Below the pieces are notes generated by a model, which was not told where the DNA came from, searched no databases, and saw nothing but the letters and a program-made list of their open reading frames with translations. A program made the position numbers and the translations under genes. Shown here piece by piece: positions 5,774-6,670 of a stretch of 6,670 nucleotides of DNA (within the stretch, counting starts at the first letter, position 1; each line of letters starts with the position of its first letter). Origin of the DNA: Candidatus Heimdallarchaeota archaeon (GTDB taxonomy: Archaea; Asgardarchaeota; Heimdallarchaeia; JABLTI01); NCBI GenBank assembly GCA_019894765.1, contig JAGXNT010000026.1, positions 1 to 6,670 on the forward strand, in the 5' to 3' direction.

Positions 5774-5844
5774 CTCCTTTATCCTGCGACTAGGATTGGT
5801 TTACCTCCGTCCGGTTTTAGTTCCATCTATTGATTTTGAGTTTT
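5774..5844 (-). promoter_or_regulatory. Conserved structured leader element, copy B
   Basis: This is the second copy of the element at 3896-3967, in the same orientation and 56 bases upstream of the S41 TTG at 5718. On the minus strand it has AAAACTCAAAA (5844-5834), an 11-base spacer, AACTAAAACCGGACG (5822-5808), and the hairpin segment 5811-5788, closed by GAC and GTC. The tail is AGGATAAAGGAG (5785-5774). The hairpin is weaker than in copy A, but its innermost pair changes from C-G to T-A, a compensated change. The GGAG tail is too far from the S41 start to serve it directly; the nearest start behind it is TTG AGA TAA, a two-codon frame. Confidence 0.58.
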
Positions 5845-5944
5845 GCTTTTTCAAGTTATTTTTTTCTTACTTTGATTTTTATTCACTATTGGTAGAATTT
5901 GTAGTTGATTGCTCCTTTCCTACGAAACTTTTTTACTTAAAATG

Positions 5945-5960
5945 AAGTATTTTATAATAT
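5945..5960 (+). promoter_or_regulatory. BRE/TATA promoter of the DUF7948-type gene
   Basis: GAAGTA followed by TTTTATAATAT matches an archaeal BRE and TATA box. Its centre near 5955 predicts a transcript start about 26 bases later, near 5981, and thus a leader of about 25 bases that contains the GGAGGG site. Confidence 0.5.
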
Positions 5961-5993
5961 AGTATTACAAAATTCAATTTTGATAAATTATTT

Positions 5994-5999
5994 GGAGGG
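5994..5999 (+). promoter_or_regulatory. Strong ribosome binding site (GGAGGG)
   Basis: GGAGGG ends six bases before TTG 6006 and eighteen before ATG 6018. The spacing selects the TTG and so fixes the N-terminus as MNKRM. Confidence 0.65.
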
Positions 6000-6005
6000 T
6001 ATAAT

Positions 6006-6670
6006 TTGAATAAAAGAATGATTAGCGTTGGATTAATGTGTTTAGTACTACTTAGTATAATAACTGTTAGAGATCAGTTTTTAGATGGTGAGATTGTTCA
6101 AAGTGATAATGCTTTTTTAAATAATTCCTTCACTGAACAAGAAATAACTGAAGAAACAAATAAGAAACTAAGATGCTCATTTATTGAGAATCAAGGTCAA
6201 ATAGCAAATGAAGAAGTTCTTATCTATGGTAATCTTCCAAACGGGAAAATTGCTTTTGGACAGAACAAAGTAATGTTCTGGATGGAGGGGACGAATGATA
6301 TTATTACCCTTAGTTTTGTAGGTGCACAAAAGGTTTCACCGATTGGTTTAGATGAGCTCGTAACCAAAAATAACTACTTTCTTGGTAATCGAGGAACTTA
6401 TACTGATGTGAGAAACTTCGGGGCAATAATATATATTGATCTTTGGAAAGGGGTTGACCTTTATTACCAAAATACTCCTAGTGGTGCAAAGTATGAATTC
6501 CGTGTGGCACCTTATGCAAATCCTGAAGATATCAGTGTTAGCTGCAAAGGACAGGAACAGCTTGTGATTGGAAAAGATTCTTTGAAATTCCTTGTTAGTG
6601 ATGGTCTATTCGTTGATGATGGATTAAAGGTTCTACAAGAACACAAGGAAATTGATGCTAAATTTGTTGC
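6006..6670 (+). CDS. Exported DUF7948 / SBBP beta-propeller-type protein, N-terminal part (cut by window end)
   Basis: The frame is open from TTG 6006 to the window edge, giving 221 codons with no stop. A basic start and hydrophobic run (residues 1-21) form a signal peptide. A polar spacer leads to the domain found at the N-terminus of many SBBP-repeat secreted proteins. FIENQGQ at 59-65 corresponds to the usual ENxGQ opening. NYFLGN lies at 123-128, and IIYIDLWKGVDLYYQ at 141-155 corresponds to the VYPGIDLxYY segment. KYEFRVAPYANPEDI at 162-176 corresponds to LEYDFxVxPGADPxxI. Such proteins usually continue into beta-propeller repeats and act at the cell surface, with no known enzymatic role; the repeats would lie beyond the window. 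The gene is divergent from the S41 peptidase and has its own promoter. The start is set by GGAGGG six bases upstream. Confidence 0.85.
   Translation, partial: MNKRMISVGLMCLVLLSIITVRDQFLDGEIVQSDNAFLNNSFTEQEITEETNKKLRCSFIENQGQIANEEVLIYGNLPNGKIAFGQNKVMFWMEGTNDIITLSFVGAQKVSPIGLDELVTKNNYFLGNRGTYTDVRNFGAIIYIDLWKGVDLYYQNTPSGAKYEFRVAPYANPEDISVSCKGQEQLVIGKDSLKFLVSDGLFVDDGLKVLQEHKEIDAKFV

Noticed and set aside
3896..5844. CRISPR array or IS terminal repeats
   Set aside because: There are only two copies, 1.9 kb apart, in direct orientation, with no transposase between them and no spacer periodicity.
1..6670. tRNA or rRNA genes
   Set aside because: I found no cloverleaf with a TTCGA arm and no rRNA-like conserved segment on either strand.

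Overview
The window looks archaeal and is AT-rich. Short intergenic gaps, TTG starts behind GGAG/GAGG ribosome sites, a THEP1-type nucleotide phosphatase and several membrane or secreted proteins with CxxC zinc ribbons would fit an Asgard archaeon, perhaps of the Heimdall group. That assignment is inferred from gene content and style; no marker gene is present to prove it.

Layout. Bases 1-253 hold what looks like the frameshifted tail of a tyrosine recombinase (HSLKH box). A GNAT acetyltransferase follows (306-1115, +). It converges on a small membrane protein with an N-terminal zinc ribbon (1133-1498, -). Across a 122-bp divergent intergenic region lies a two-gene unit: a THEP1-family NTPase (1621-2127, +) and a small cupin (2135-2518, +). 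The next gene, on the minus strand, encodes a secreted or anchored protein with a signal peptide, an outer domain, one membrane helix and a cytoplasmic zinc-finger tail (start about 3681). Its reading frame runs past a hairpin plus U-tract terminator and into the antisense of the cupin, which suggests a damaged or frameshifted 3' end. After a noncoding gap of about 440 bp comes a membrane-anchored S41-type serine peptidase (4120-5718, -). The window closes with the first 221 codons of an exported protein of the DUF7948/SBBP beta-propeller type (from 6006, +), which has a good promoter and ribosome site.

The most interesting signal is noncoding. The leaders upstream of the two large minus-strand genes carry copies of the same element (3896-3967 and 5774-5844). 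Each copy has an 11-base AAAACTCAAAA box, a spacer of 11-12 bases, an identical 15-base AACTAAAACCGGACG segment, a 24-base hairpin with partly compensated changes, and a purine-rich GGGAG/GGAG tail. The two genes are unrelated in sequence but both make cell-surface proteins. A shared cis-acting RNA leader or promoter module for surface proteins is the best reading; direct repeats left by gene insertion are the main alternative.

The THEP1-cupin pair may act together in the cytoplasm, but the sequence does not reveal their substrate. The S41 peptidase, the zinc-finger membrane protein and the DUF7948 protein form a neighbourhood of envelope-facing proteins.
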